From NCBI GenBank assembly GCA_944474755.1, contig OX104113.1:53211644-53275643 (forward strand): a DNA stretch of 64,000 nucleotides, given 5' to 3'. The position numbers and the translations under genes were made by a program. Source of the DNA: Limnoperna fortunei. Taxonomy: Eukaryota; Mollusca; Bivalvia; Mytilida; Modiolidae. This document shows positions 11,523 through 22,562 of the stretch, piece after piece (within the stretch, counting starts at the first letter, position 1; every line of letters begins with the position of its first letter). The notes below the pieces were generated by a model. The model searched no databases, had not been told where the DNA came from, and worked only from the letters and a program-made list of their open reading frames with translations.

Positions 11523-11870
11523 CGCGGTAATAACAAACTATTAACAATACTGTACAAAATGCATTGACTTTTCATGGTCTATGCAACACATCCGTTTTGG
11601 TTTATTTACAATCGACATCGGGATATCCCCTAACCAAGCCGCGAATGAAAGCGAGCTTTTGATTGGCTACATCAAGGTATGATGTAGCCAATCAAAATAG
11701 TGACTATGAGCCCGAGAATTTCCTAGCTAAGTTTGTCAGGGGTTCGTGGAGACATGTGGACACAGAAACCCTGACTTGTGAGGATGAAACTTCTCTAGAA
11801 TTTAAATACTTTATAATATACTCTTTGAATAACATCTGAAATAAGGTTAAATTATTTTTCCATCCATACA

Positions 11871-12392
11871 GCCCCGTGCGGGATCCGGGTGGCTAAAAGA
11901 ATAGACCGCAGTCACGCTAGCTTGTCGTAAAAGGCGACTAAATAGCGCCCAGTACCCTGACCGGCGTGTCAGGTCGGTTTGCCTAAAGACCGACTGGGAT
12001 GTGTGCCCCAGGTGGTTGAATGGGGTACCCCTGGCAAGCTGGGCTTGTCAGGCCATAATACGGAAAACCTGACCGCAAACCATATTAGTGCACCATGTTG
12101 GGAAAAATGCCACGTTCCTCGCACGTTAAAGAACGCTGCTGTAGTATTCGCTATGAGTAGGGATTTCGATCCCGCTACAGGAGGCTAAATTGCCCGACCC
12201 TATCCATCCTCCCATTTGCCAGTGGCAATCTAAAATCCGTTACCCCTATTTTTCCTTGTGTCCCATCCCATTTTCATTCATCATCTTTTCATGTTCATTT
12301 TATCATCCATTTCATGTTCATCGCCTGAATATAGCTGAAATATTGCTGATCGGGCGTTAAAAACCATTAATCAATCAATCAATCAATCAATC
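11871..12392 (+). mobile_element. SINE with (AATC)n tail
   Basis: This compact 520-bp GC-richer insertion starts GCCCCGTGCGGGATCC and ends with a conserved tail region, CTGAATATAGCTGAAATATT followed by GGGCGTTAAA and (AATC)n. That tail is a pattern I associate with molluscan SINEs. It interrupts array sequence and is flanked by an imperfect 10-bp direct repeat (CATCCATACA / CATTTATACA), as expected for LINE-driven retroposition. A box-B-like GATTTCGATCCC lies at about 12,165. I do not see a convincing tRNA head, so the class of the 5' part is open. A tail-only insertion of the same family lies at 46,111-46,179. Confidence 0.65.
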
Positions 12393-12639
12393 CATTTATA
12401 CACATGTTAGCTAGTTCCAAAAAGTAAAATGACTATTATAAGAATAAATGAAAGGGAATAGTTTTCTACATATTGACATTTTCCATTGTACTTATTTCAT
12501 TGGTTACTTTTCATACATGAAGAAAAAAGGTGACAGATGAAGAGGAATGCCAAGATGTCCAGAATATCTGGGTAAGAATATTAGTGGAAATTATTGCAAC
12601 GATAAAACAGCCTTTGAAACTTATTCTTGACAATTTATA
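12393..12639 (+). repeat. Mini-exon array fragment between insertions
   Basis: One exon copy at about 12,517-12,571 lies in typical array intron sequence. Its acceptor is changed (TTTCATACAT instead of TTTCATAGAT) and part of the exon is deleted, so it is probably not spliced at the usual position. Confidence 0.7.
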
Positions 12640-14526
12640 GCGGACCACATGAAACCTTTCCTGAGTATAAGCTGGTGTTGGTCAGGGTATTTAAACTTTT
12701 GGAAGATGAACTGTTCCATTGTTTGAATACAATACCTATTGTTCTCTGAGCAGTTTATTCAGTGGGTACTTTAAATCTGACAAGGAAAAGTCAATCACTC
12801 ATTGATTAATTTTCCTATGCCAAATAGTAAACACCCCAATGGTGAAAATACATGAAACTACAGATTGTAGGGAGAAATTGTTGTGCAATGCTGAACTATA
12901 TTATATGCCATATTTATCATTTAGGATAAAATTGTCTATTGCTGAACTTTTTCTAAATTTTGCAAAAAATTTTGCTATGTTTTCAAATACTAGGAACATG
13001 TTTTAATGTCCAAACAAAATTCTGTCGTCCAATTCCAATTTATTACTATTTCTAGGTGTATTTTAAATAGACATATTTTTTATTCAAACCAGTTATGTTA
13101 TTGAAATTTGTATTTAACATTTGGTTTGACCAACTACTACATGTACTTAATAATGACCATGTTTATATTTGGGTAGATCATGGGCTTTTTGATTGGTTAG
13201 TATTACACAGTTTATATCTATATGTATCATATTTCAATAATATTGTCTTTCTTTGTACCTAAATAGACTTACCACTCAGTATACATACAAAAATAAAACA
13301 TGAGGGTTGTTGGTAATGCTTGTAATGCTCACAATTTTGGAGCACCTGGTTTCACCCCAGAATTTATGTCTCCAAATAAAGTTTTGTTTGTCCTACAGAG
13401 TGTTATTCCTTACCCAATAGTAGGGTTAAATGATATTTTTTTTTTAATTCTGTGTTTGATGTAATTAATTTTATGTGTCATTATGTTAGGAACTGCACCC
13501 GTAGATTTGTGAAGGATCTCAAAGTGACCATAACCTTTTTTATCCTTTTTTTCAGACATTAAATCCTAAATTGTGAAATTAGTAGCACCTTTAAATAAAA
13601 TAAATACACCACTTTTATACAATAACTGAAAATTGACACTCAACAAGGGAGATAATTTTAATGAATATATCCAGTGTTAAATGTTCTCTGATTTTTTAAA
13701 TGAGTAATTCCATCTAACACAGCATCAAAAATTGCAGTTCTTGTGTAATCAAAAGTGAAATTGCTGTTTGATCTTAATATGTTTCATTACTTGAAAGCAG
13801 TATTCACATGTCAGTCATCGTGATAACAAGTCACCAGATAAAAAACACATTAGGGAAATGGGAATAAACCAGTGAAAAGTACATTTTGACTGAAAACAAA
13901 ATAGAGAAATAGGATGGATTAAATAGTGTTGTTTTTCTAATTGTTACAATTTGCTTAGTCCACTCTTTTAACATCTACACATTAGGTTGGTTTCTTTGGC
14001 ATGCAACTAAATTATACCTTGTGCACTAGCTACCCATTTAATTGTCTGTGGTTAGGCTTTCTGTATTATGTCTGGAAACCCACATTCTTATTTATTTGTA
14101 AGTGCTTGTTTTTAATGAAAACCCCATTTATTTATTTTTTTAAATGAAGAAATATGGGGAATTTGACTAGCAGCAAGATGTATTAGTGATAAAAGAATGC
14201 ATATACTGCATAAACTGTTCAAATAAAAAATGGTTTTCTTCAGAATTCATTGACATCAAATTGTTACAATAATTATTTGGTCACCATTAATAATAATACA
14301 ATTAAGTATAGGCATATATATTTTCATAAGGGTGTTTAGTTTTTTCCATATGAAAATTAATCAATCAATGATTTACTTCTCCTTGTCAGATTTAAAGTAC
14401 CCACTGAATAAACTGCTCAGAGAACAATAGGTATTGTATTCAAACAATGGGACAGTTCATCTTCCAAAAGTTTAAATACCCTGACCAACACCAGCTTATA
14501 CTCAGGAAAGGTTTCATGTGGTACGC
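12640..14526. mobile_element. Long-TIR DNA transposon, non-autonomous (1.9 kb)
   Basis: Both ends carry an inverted repeat of about 190 bp at roughly 95 percent identity, starting GCGGACCACATGAAACC at the left and ending GGTTTCATGTGGTACGC at the right. The flanks are TATA on both sides, so the target is TA or TATA. The interior (about 12,830-14,335) is AT-rich with no transposase-like ORF. It sits inside a mini-exon intron. The superfamily is not clear; TA-target or 4-bp-target groups are the candidates. Confidence 0.8.
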
Positions 14527-14844
14527 TATAAATATTTTCTTAAAATGTACTCTGAAATCCGTTTTTTTTCTATCAATATAAACATGTTAGCTGCTGTCAA
14601 CAAATAAAAGCAACATTCTAAGAATAAATAAAAGGGAATTAACTTTTCTACATATGGATATGTTCCACTGTACTTATTTCTTTGCTTACTTTTCATAGAT
14701 GAAGAAAAAAGATGACAGATGAAGAGGAATGCCAAGAAATGTTTAATATGTCCAGAATATCTGGGTAAGAATATTATTGGAAATATTTCAGAGTTAAAGA
14801 AGCCATAAAAACTTATGACAATTTAAAATACATGTATTTAAAAT
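14527..14844 (+). repeat. Mini-exon array, block III (single exon)
   Basis: One exon at 14,699-14,764 (66 nt), with acceptor TTTCATAG and donor CTGG|GTAAGA. It is symmetric in phase 1 with one TGA at the usual position and ends KCLICPEYL. It precedes block X1. Confidence 0.75.
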
Positions 14845-15980
14845 ATTAGGTACATGTATATAGGTTGCTGATGAAAAGATGATTAGGTGTTGCTCATTAG
14901 TAAATTTTATCCATACTGATGTGGAATGCATGCAAGACATTTTTATGTGTCCACACTTGTTCAACTACTGATGTGGAATGCATTTGATTTTGAAACATTT
15001 GAAATGTAAATGTATATTTTTTTGTCCAACATTACTTGGTTCTGTTTAGTTATTCTTCGTTTATATTTTAGATGACCAAAGAGGGCTGTTCTTATTTATT
15101 CCATATTAATATTAAAACTTTCAAACTCTATAAAAAAACTGTTTTCATACTCATTGAGTATAAAAGGTGTAGAATTTATTTAGTTAAGTTTAGTTCTAAT
15201 ATGGAATGCTTTGGTAGAATTAATAAAACTATCAAATTTTCATATTGGAATCAAAATGATTTATGTAAGGCATGATATATGGATATTTAACTATGGTCAA
15301 ACATCGTTTCTGCAAATTTAACACCTAGCAATCACTGAGTGTTAAATTTGACTTATACAATGCAATGCCCATAGTAAAATATACAATAGATCATGGCTTT
15401 CAAAAATTATTTTGTATATTTAGATGACAGTGGAATTGAGAGTGGAGTGGAGTTAGAAGAGGAGTTGAGTTGAGAGTGCAGTTGAGAGTTGAGTAAGTAA
15501 ATTTGGGTTAATGGTAAACTTAGCTCAAGTTTACTTTATTAAATTTAATTTCATTTAAGGTAGTTTAGTTTAAGAAGATCTACACCTTGGATAAAAACAA
15601 TTTGGCAATCTTTTTAATTTAATTTTGCAAAAATGGAATAAGCTAATAAGACAGTTTTTGCTGGTAGTCCTGTGAACAGGAGAGATCTGATAAAGTACAG
15701 ACAAATATACTTGCAGACAAACAATGAAGTAATTGCATACGAATAAAAATAAATAAAATAAATGCAGGTAAACATTTTCTTTAAATTGGGAATGGAATTG
15801 TCTATCTTTTATTCTTTAACAAGTTGTTGTTTTACCTAGCCTGGCTTATTTATTTATTTATTTATTTATTTATTATTTATTTACATGTTTTATGATCTCA
15901 TTCCCAATACAGGTAAGATATATTCTGTATTATTATATGTATCTGTTTTTCTGATCTGCTGCTTAAACTGTTATAACCAA
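14845..15980 (+). repeat. Duplicated non-array block X1
   Basis: Similar sequence recurs at 30,440-31,600. Shared landmarks include a candidate exon after TTTATATTTTAG (from 15,072; ATGACCAAAGAGGGCTGTTC), a stretch around GATATTTAACTATGGTC, a GAGTTGAGAGTGGAGTGG repeat (15,430-15,495), and an ACACCTTGGATAAA to TTTTTGCTGG stretch (15,580-15,665). The candidate exon is open from ATG in both copies, and the two readings share the start MTK, the LFH near residue 10 and a FILIEYK end. The copies differ in exon length (about 95 and 103 nt if GT donors after AAAAG are used), so the reading frame is not conserved on exit. This block lies between array segments and is probably part of the same duplicated locus. 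Confidence 0.6.
15845..15881 (+). repeat. (TTTA)n microsatellite
   Basis: Tandem TTTA units with one imperfection, at the right edge of block X1. Confidence 0.9.
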
Positions 15981-16173
15981 TACACATGATGTTCAAAAGT
16001 AAAAGGAACATTCTAAGAATAAATAAAAGGGAATAAAGCGTTCTACATATTGATATTTTCTATTGTACTTATTTCCTTGGTTACTTTTCATAGATGAAGA
16101 AAAAAGATGACAGATGAAGAGGAATGCCAAACATATCTCCAAAATATCTGGGTAAGAATTTTATTGGAATTAT

Positions 16174-16422
16174 TATATCCCCCACAAACTAGTTGGGGGG
16201 GTATATAGGAATCACCCTATCTATCTGTCTGTCTGTCTGTCCGTCTGTCCACATCCCTTGTAAGCGCAACTCCTCCTAAACCGCTTGACATGAAGGAAGT
16301 ACTTCATATGTAGATGTGCATGAAGAATTTTCGTCGCTGTTGGATATTATTCAGGTGAGATAATTGGACTTGAAGCAAAGCGGGGGTATTCCTTTGTGCG
16401 CTTGCTCACAGTCCAAACTTGT
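16174..16422 (+). mobile_element. Small HINE-like element, family C
   Basis: The insertion begins TATATCCCCCACAAAC, a 5' hairpin closing with GTTGGGGGGGTATATA, followed by a CTGT microsatellite (16,220-16,245). Near the 3' end GGGGGTAT is the inverse of the start. Neighbouring array copies give the empty site GGAATTAT|TTCAGAGTT, so there is no target duplication. It is only 249 bp. The design matches families A and B. The 5' hairpin also resembles that of the element ending near 35,252. Confidence 0.55.
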
Positions 16423-17273
16423 TTAAGAGTTAAAGAAGCCATAAAAGCTTATGACAGTTTAAAATACATGTATTTAAAATATTTTTTAAATGCACTTATT
16501 GGATTTACACCTGATATAAGGTACAGTTATTTTACCATCACTACATATGTTAGCTAGTGTCAATATTTATAAAGCAACATTCTACGCATAAATGAAAGGA
16601 CATGAAATCTGCTATATATAGATTTTTCCAATCCATTCATTTATTTGGTTATTTTTTAGATGAAGAAAGAAGATTACAGATGAAGAGGGGAACCCCCAAA
16701 AATATGTCCAGAATATCTGGGTAAGAATATTGCTGTAAATTATTGCAGTGATAAAACAGTCGTTAAAACATCTTGACATTTAAATATTTTTTAAAATGTA
16801 CTCTTTAAGAATAACATCTGAAATAAGGAAAAATTATTTTTGCATCAATATAAACATGTTAGGTGCTGTCAAAAAGTAAAAGCAACATCCTAAGAATAAA
16901 TAAAAGGGAATAAAGTTTTCCACATATTGATATGTTCCACTGTACTTATTTCTTTGTTTACTTTTCATAGATGAAGAAAAAAGGTGACAGATGAAGAGGA
17001 AAGCCAAGACAATATGTCCAGAATATCTGGGTAATAATATTAGTGGAAATTATTGCAACAATAAACAGCCTTTAAAACTTCTTTACAATTTAAATACTTT
17101 TTAAAATGTACTCTTTGAATAACATCTGTAATAAGGTTAAATTATTTTTCCATCCAAACACATAGCTAGTTCCAAAAACTTAAAAGAATATTCTAAGAAT
17201 AAATGAAAGGGAATAAAGTTTTATACATATTGATATTTTCCATTGTATTTATTTTATTGGTTACTTTTCATAG

Positions 17274-17339
17274 ATGAAGAAAAAAGATGGCAGATGAAGG
17301 GGAATGTGAAGATATGTTTAATATCTCCAAAATATCTGG
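17274..17339 (+). other. Variant mini-exon open in phase 1 (TGG in place of TGA)
   Basis: This 66-nt exon has normal acceptor and donor. At the codon that is TGA in A/B-type exons it has TGG, so phase-1 reading is fully open and ends CLISPKYL. It is the only A/B-like copy I found without the stop. Confidence 0.45.
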
Positions 17340-20290
17340 GTAAGAATATTATTGGAATTATTTCAGAGTTAAAGAAGCCATAAAAACTTGACAATTTAAA
17401 CAAATTTTGAAATGCACTTTTTGGATTAACACCTGATATAAGGTATAGTTATTTTACAATCACTACATGTGTTAGCTAGTGTCAAAAATTGATAAAGCAA
17501 CATTCTAAGCATAAATGAAAGAACACGAAATCTGCTATATATAGATTTTTCCAATCCATTTATTTGGTTATTGTTATAGATGAAGAAAGAAGATTACAGA
17601 TGAAGAGGGGAACCCCCAAAAATATGTCCAGAATATCTGGGTAAGAATATTGCTGTAAATTATAGCAGTGATAAAACAGTCATTAAAGCATCTTGACAAT
17701 TTAAATATTTTTTAAAATGTACTTTTTAAGAATAACGTCTGAAATAAGGTTAAATAATTTTTCCATCCGTACACATGTTAGCTAGTTCCAAAAAGTAAAA
17801 GGAATATTCTAAGAATAAATGAAAGGGAATAAAGTTTTATACATATTGATATTTTCCATTGTATTTATTTTATTGGTTACTTTTCATAGATGAAGAAAAA
17901 AGATGACAGATGAAGGGGATTGTGAAGATATTTTTAATATCTCCAAAATATCTGGTAAGAATATTATTGGAATTATTTCAGAGTTAAAGAAGCCATAAAA
18001 ACTTGACAATTTAAAAATTTTTTGAAATGCACTTTTTGGATTAACACCTGATATAAGGTATAGTTATTTTACAATCACTACATGTGTTAGCTAGTGTCAA
18101 AAATTGATAAAGCAACATTCTAAGCATAAATGAAAGAACACGAAATCTGCTATATATAGATTTTTCCAATCCATTTATTTGGTTATTGTTATAGATGAAG
18201 AAAGAAGATTACAGATGAAGAGGGGAACCCCCAAAAATATGTCCAGAATATCTGTCCAGAATATCTGGGTAAGAATATTGCTGTAAATTATAGCAGTGAT
18301 AAAACAGTCATTAAAACATCTTGACAATTTAAATATTTTTTAAAATGTACTTTTTAAGAATAACGTCTGAAATAAGGTTAAATTATTTTTCCATCCGTAC
18401 ACATGTTAGCTAGTTCCAAAAAGTAAAAGGAATATTCTAAGAATAAATGAAAGGGAATAAAGTTTTATACATATTGATATTTTCCATTGTATTTATTTTA
18501 TTGGTTACTTTTCATAGATGAAGAAAAAAGATGACAGATGAAGGGGATTGTGAAGATATTTTTAATATCTCCAAAATATCTGGTAAGAATATTATTGGAA
18601 TTATTTCAGAGTTAAAGAAGCCATAAAAACTTGACAATTTAAAAATTTTTTGAAATGCACTTTTTGGATTAACACCTGATATAAGGTATAGTTATTTTAC
18701 AATCACTACATGTGTTAGCTAGTGTCAAAAATTGATAAAGCAACATTCTAAGCATAAATGAAAGAACACGAAATCTGCTATATATAGATTTTTCCAATCC
18801 ATTTATTTGGTTATTGTTATAGATGAAGAAAGAAGATTACAGATGAAGAGGGGAACCCCCAAAAATATGTCCAGAATATCTGGGTAAGAATATTGCTGTA
18901 AGTATTGCAGTGATAAAACAGTCATTAAAACATCTTGACAATTTAAATATTTTTTTTAAAATGTACTCTTTAAGAATAACATTTGAAATAAGGTAAAATT
19001 ATTTTTCCATCAATATAAACATGTTAGCTGCTGTCAAAAAGTAAATGCAACATTCTAAGAATAAATAAAAGGGAATAAAGTTTTCAACATATTGGTATGT
19101 TCCACTGTACTTATTTCTTGGCTTACTTTTCATAGATGAAGAAAAAAGATGACAGATGAAGAGGAATGCCAAGACAATATGTCCAGAATATCTGGGTAAT
19201 AATATTAGTGGAAATTGTTGCAACAATAAACAGCATTGAAACTTCTTTACAATTTAAATACTTTTTAAAATGTACTCTTTGAATAACATCTGAAATAAGG
19301 TTAAATTATTTTTCCATCCATACACATGTTAGCTAGTTCCAAAAACTAAAAAGAATATTCTAAGAATAAATGAAAGGTAATAAAGTTTTATACATATTGA
19401 TATTTTCCATTGTATTTATTTTATTGGTTACTTTTCATAGATGAAGAAAAAGGATGACAGATGAAGAGGAATGCCAAGATATTTTTAATATCTCCAAAAT
19501 ATCTGGTAAGAATAGTACTGGAATTATTTCAGAGTTAAAGAAGTCATAAAAACTTGACAATTTAAAATATTTTTGAAATGCACTTGGTTTAACACCTGAT
19601 ATAAGGTATAGTTATTTTACAACCACTACATGTGTTAGCTAGTGTCAAAAATTGATAAAGCAACATTCTAAGCATAAATGAAAGAACACGAAATCTGCTA
19701 TATATAGATTTTTCCAATCCATTTATTTGGTTATTTTTATAGATGAAGAAAGAAGATTACAGATGAAGAGGGGAACCCCCAAAAATATGTCCAGAATATC
19801 TGGGTAAGAATATTGCTGTAAATTATAGCAGTGATAAAACAGTCATTAAAACATCTTGACAATTTAAATATTTTTTAAAATGTTCTTTTTAAGAATAACG
19901 TCTGAAATAAGGTTAAATTAATTTTCCATCCGTACACATGTTAGCTAGTTCCAAAAAGTAAAAGGAATATTCTAAGAATAAATGAAAGGGAATAAAGTTT
20001 TATACATATTGATATTTTCCATTGTATTTATTTTATTGGTTACTTTTCATAGATGAAGAAAAAAGATGACAGATGAAGGGGAATGCCAAGATATTTTTAA
20101 TATCTCCAAAATATCTGGTAAGAATATTATTGGAATTATTTCAGAGTTTAAGAAGCCATAAAAACTTGACAATTAAAAATATTTTTGAAATGCACTTTTT
20201 GGATTAACACCTGATATAAGGTATAGTTAGTTTACAATCACTACTTGTGTTAGCTAGTGTCAAAAATTGATAAAGCAACATTCTAAGCAT

Positions 20291-20682
20291 TATCCCATAA
20301 TGCAGGCTAAGGACTAAATAAGACAAAAGACTTGAAATAGGGTTGGCATAATAGGGCCACAGTATTTATTACAAAAGAACAAAACTGAATACATCGATCG
20401 ATTGAAAACTGATTATTTGAAAGTCTTTGCATATCGATAACTTAACTGACGAACGATCTATCATTGGAACAATCAATAAACTGTATAACGATCACTTAAA
20501 ATGTTCAATCTAAATGGTTGCCGCAGATTATGACAACCTTTCAATCACTTCTAAAAAAGGTAAATTTAATTTTTGACATCATCGTGGGAAACACAGATGA
20601 TGAGGCCTAAATAGGGTAAATAATACAGTTCATGTAAATCTAATATCTCCTTGCATAACTCTGGTGCAGCGATTTTGCCAAC
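20291..20682 (-). repeat. Ngaro split direct repeat A (outer copy)
   Basis: This 392-bp segment reads the same as 21,216-21,607 and starts TATCCCATAATGCAGG. It forms the 3' end of the element on the coding strand. Confidence 0.9.
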
Positions 20683-20948
20683 AAAGACAGACGTGTGTGC
20701 CGTAAATTACTTTGGTTTTCTCCTCGATCTCGGCCCACCAAGAGGTACAATTGATCAGTCTCAAAGTTCAAACAAGAACAGGTACCTGCAAATATATATT
20801 AAAACCCAGCAGAATACATTCACACCAAGCAATAAACATGGAACATATACCAAAAATCCCTAATTATACATGAATATATTTGTAAATTGTAAGTGGAGGG
20901 TATTGTAACTACATATTAACGGTGACCGATAAGGGTGGGAGGGAGAGG

Positions 20949-21215
20949 AAATTTGCTTGGATAAGACTTCTGCGTCGTCTACCAGTTTTTGAGCACAATT
21001 TGGAAAGGAAGTAGATGTCACGTGACGAATAAGGGCAAGACCAAGTGCTTTGTTAAAGGAAAGATTATTAAAAACGTACAAAGAATTAATAAATGAGAAA
21101 CTTTCAACCAATAGTTATCAAAGATAGCTCAAAGGAAATGTAGGGAACAAAACAATCTTAATTACATATTTGCTTAATGATAAAAGAATTTAAATCTTAT
21201 GACTTTAAATTCTAT
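20949..21215 (-). repeat. Ngaro split direct repeat B (inner copy)
   Basis: This 267-bp segment matches 26,772-27,038 and ends AAATTCTAT immediately before the inner A copy. The B-A joint therefore reproduces the join of the two element ends and can template circle formation. Confidence 0.9.
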
Positions 21216-21607
21216 TATCCCATAATGCAGGCTAAGGACTAAATAAGACAAAAGACTTGAAATAGGGTTGGCATAATAGGGCCACAGTATTTATTACAAA
21301 AGAACAAAACTGAATACATCGATCGATTGAAAACTGATTATTTGAAAGTCTTTGCATATCGATAACTTAACTGACGAACGATCTATCATTGGAACAATCA
21401 ATAAACTGTATAACGATCACTTAAAATGTTCAATCTAAATGGTTGCCGCAGATTATGACAACCTTTCAATCACTTCTAAAAAAGGTAAATTTAATTTTTG
21501 ACATCATCGTGGGAAACACAGATGATGAGGCCTAAATAGGGTAAATAATACAGTTCATGTAAATCTAATATCTCCTTGCATAACTCTGGTGCAGCGATTT
21601 TGCCAAC
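21216..21607 (-). repeat. Ngaro split direct repeat A (inner copy)
   Basis: This 392-bp copy is indistinguishable by eye from 20,291-20,682. It directly follows the inner B copy. Confidence 0.9.
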
Positions 21608-21874
21608 TTGACAGTGGCATATAAGATACACTGTCAACCGCCATTATGCGGTGAGCTGCACCCAAGACTGTGGCCCTAGGACAAAACTAAACCAAATAAA
21701 TCACATTTGGTATTTTCCTACTCCCAATTATATACGGGATAACAAATACAAAATTGAGCACGAAATCAGCAAACATACATGTATTATGGTATAAGTTACC
21801 AAGAATACAATGAAAGAAAAATGTTATGTATACATAAATTGTAAAGATGTACGAATACACTATGAACCAATCTC

Positions 21875-22498
21875 TCAAGATGAAGGAAAAGTTGTGATCC
21901 AATCATTAGCTAAAAACTGCTCCAACCCCCCTTGTAAATTGTTTAACAGAACTTCAGTACCCAAGTCTGTTAAATGGACACCATCTTGCTTGAGAAATCT
22001 AGCGATATTAAGTCGCAAATCTGGATAGTGTATGTAACGACCCCCGTTAGCAATTACAGTATATGCAATAAAATTATTTAGTCTATATCGACATCTTTCC
22101 ATGGCTTTCAAGTTATTTGAGAATCTCCAAGATGTTCTTGGAAGAATTTGAGACCATACAATAGTAGTGCCTGGAAGGACATCTTTCAACCATAAAATTA
22201 GTTCTTTGACCTGAATGCGAAGATTTCCTATTCTAGTGTGACCAATGTTGTTACCCGAGACATGGAGTACTAAAATTGTTGGAGGATTTTCAGTTAAATT
22301 CAACATTGTCTGGATATGAGAATGTACTTGCTGAATCCTCAAACCAGCATAGCCTTGCCACCAAATATTTAGGTTAGGGTTCAATCGTTCTAGCCCCAAG
22401 TTGAGACCGCCAGGACGAGATCTTGCTGCCCTGAAAGCATCTCTTATAATGGATGAGCCCAGTATCCAAATGTTCACAGGGTTACCTAAAATTCCCAT
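21875..22498 (-). CDS. SGNH/GDSL-hydrolase-like protein of Ngaro
   Basis: A 207-residue protein from an ATG. The four SGNH blocks can be seen: block I WILGSSIIRD (candidate nucleophile Ser15 or Ser16), block II WWQGYAGLRI (Gly49), block III HVSGNNIGH (Gly82-Asn84) and block V DGVHLTDLG (Asp172, His175). The fold is that of esterases and lipases acting on acyl esters. Hydrolase-like ORFs of this kind occur in some Ngaro elements; their role in the element cycle is not established. No signal peptide or membrane segment is evident. It is the last ORF of the element and is intact, which argues for selection. The substrate is unknown. Confidence 0.85.
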   Translation of the reverse strand: MGILGNPVNIWILGSSIIRDAFRAARSRPGGLNLGLERLNPNLNIWWQGYAGLRIQQVHSHIQTMLNLTENPPTILVLHVSGNNIGHTRIGNLRIQVKELILWLKDVLPGTTIVWSQILPRTSWRFSNNLKAMERCRYRLNNFIAYTVIANGGRYIHYPDLRLNIARFLKQDGVHLTDLGTEVLLNNLQGGLEQFLANDWITTFPSS

Positions 22499-22562
22499 TA
22501 TATAAAAATTTAGACAACTAACAAATGCAACTTAAAAATTTACAGACAACAAATTTTAAAAT

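Larger units (their letters stand above)
10594..11786. mobile_element. Mutator-like TIR element, non-autonomous, 9-bp target duplication
   Basis: Terminal inverted repeats of about 75 bp begin CATCCTCACAAGTCAGGG and end CCCTGACTTGTGAGGATG. They are flanked by the exact 9-bp direct repeat AAACTTCTC (10585-10593 and 11787-11795). A 9-bp duplication with long TIRs is typical of the MULE (Mutator) superfamily. No transposase ORF is present; frames inside are low-complexity products of a (GAAA)n run. The interior carries a second element (10,812-11,522). The flanks are mini-exon intron sequence. Confidence 0.75.
15981..20290 (+). repeat. Mini-exon tandem array, block IV (628-bp units)
   Basis: Exons lie at about 16094-16151, 16660-16720, 16971-17030, 17274-17339, 17580-17640, 17890-17954, 18195-18268 (3' end internally duplicated), 18518-18582, 18823-18883, 19136-19195, 19441-19505, 19743-19803 and 20053-20117. 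A two-exon unit of about 628 bp (17,890 to 18,518) was duplicated recently. Exons in this block often differ in length by one nucleotide (61 or 65 nt) because of GGGG/CCCCC runs and a CTG|GTAAG donor lacking one G. The signals AG and GTAAG remain. This is a separate amplification from block I. Confidence 0.8.

Noticed and set aside
11060..11575. 171-codon minus-strand frame with FFLSFFLSFFLSF
   Set aside because: Generated by the (GAAA)n microsatellite inside a non-coding element.
12120..12190. tRNA gene suggested by GATTTCGATCCC
   Set aside because: No cloverleaf or A box at the right distance. It lies inside the SINE.
16220..16250. CTGT repeat as a CRISPR-like or regulatory array
   Set aside because: A plain microsatellite following the 5' hairpin of a HINE-like element.
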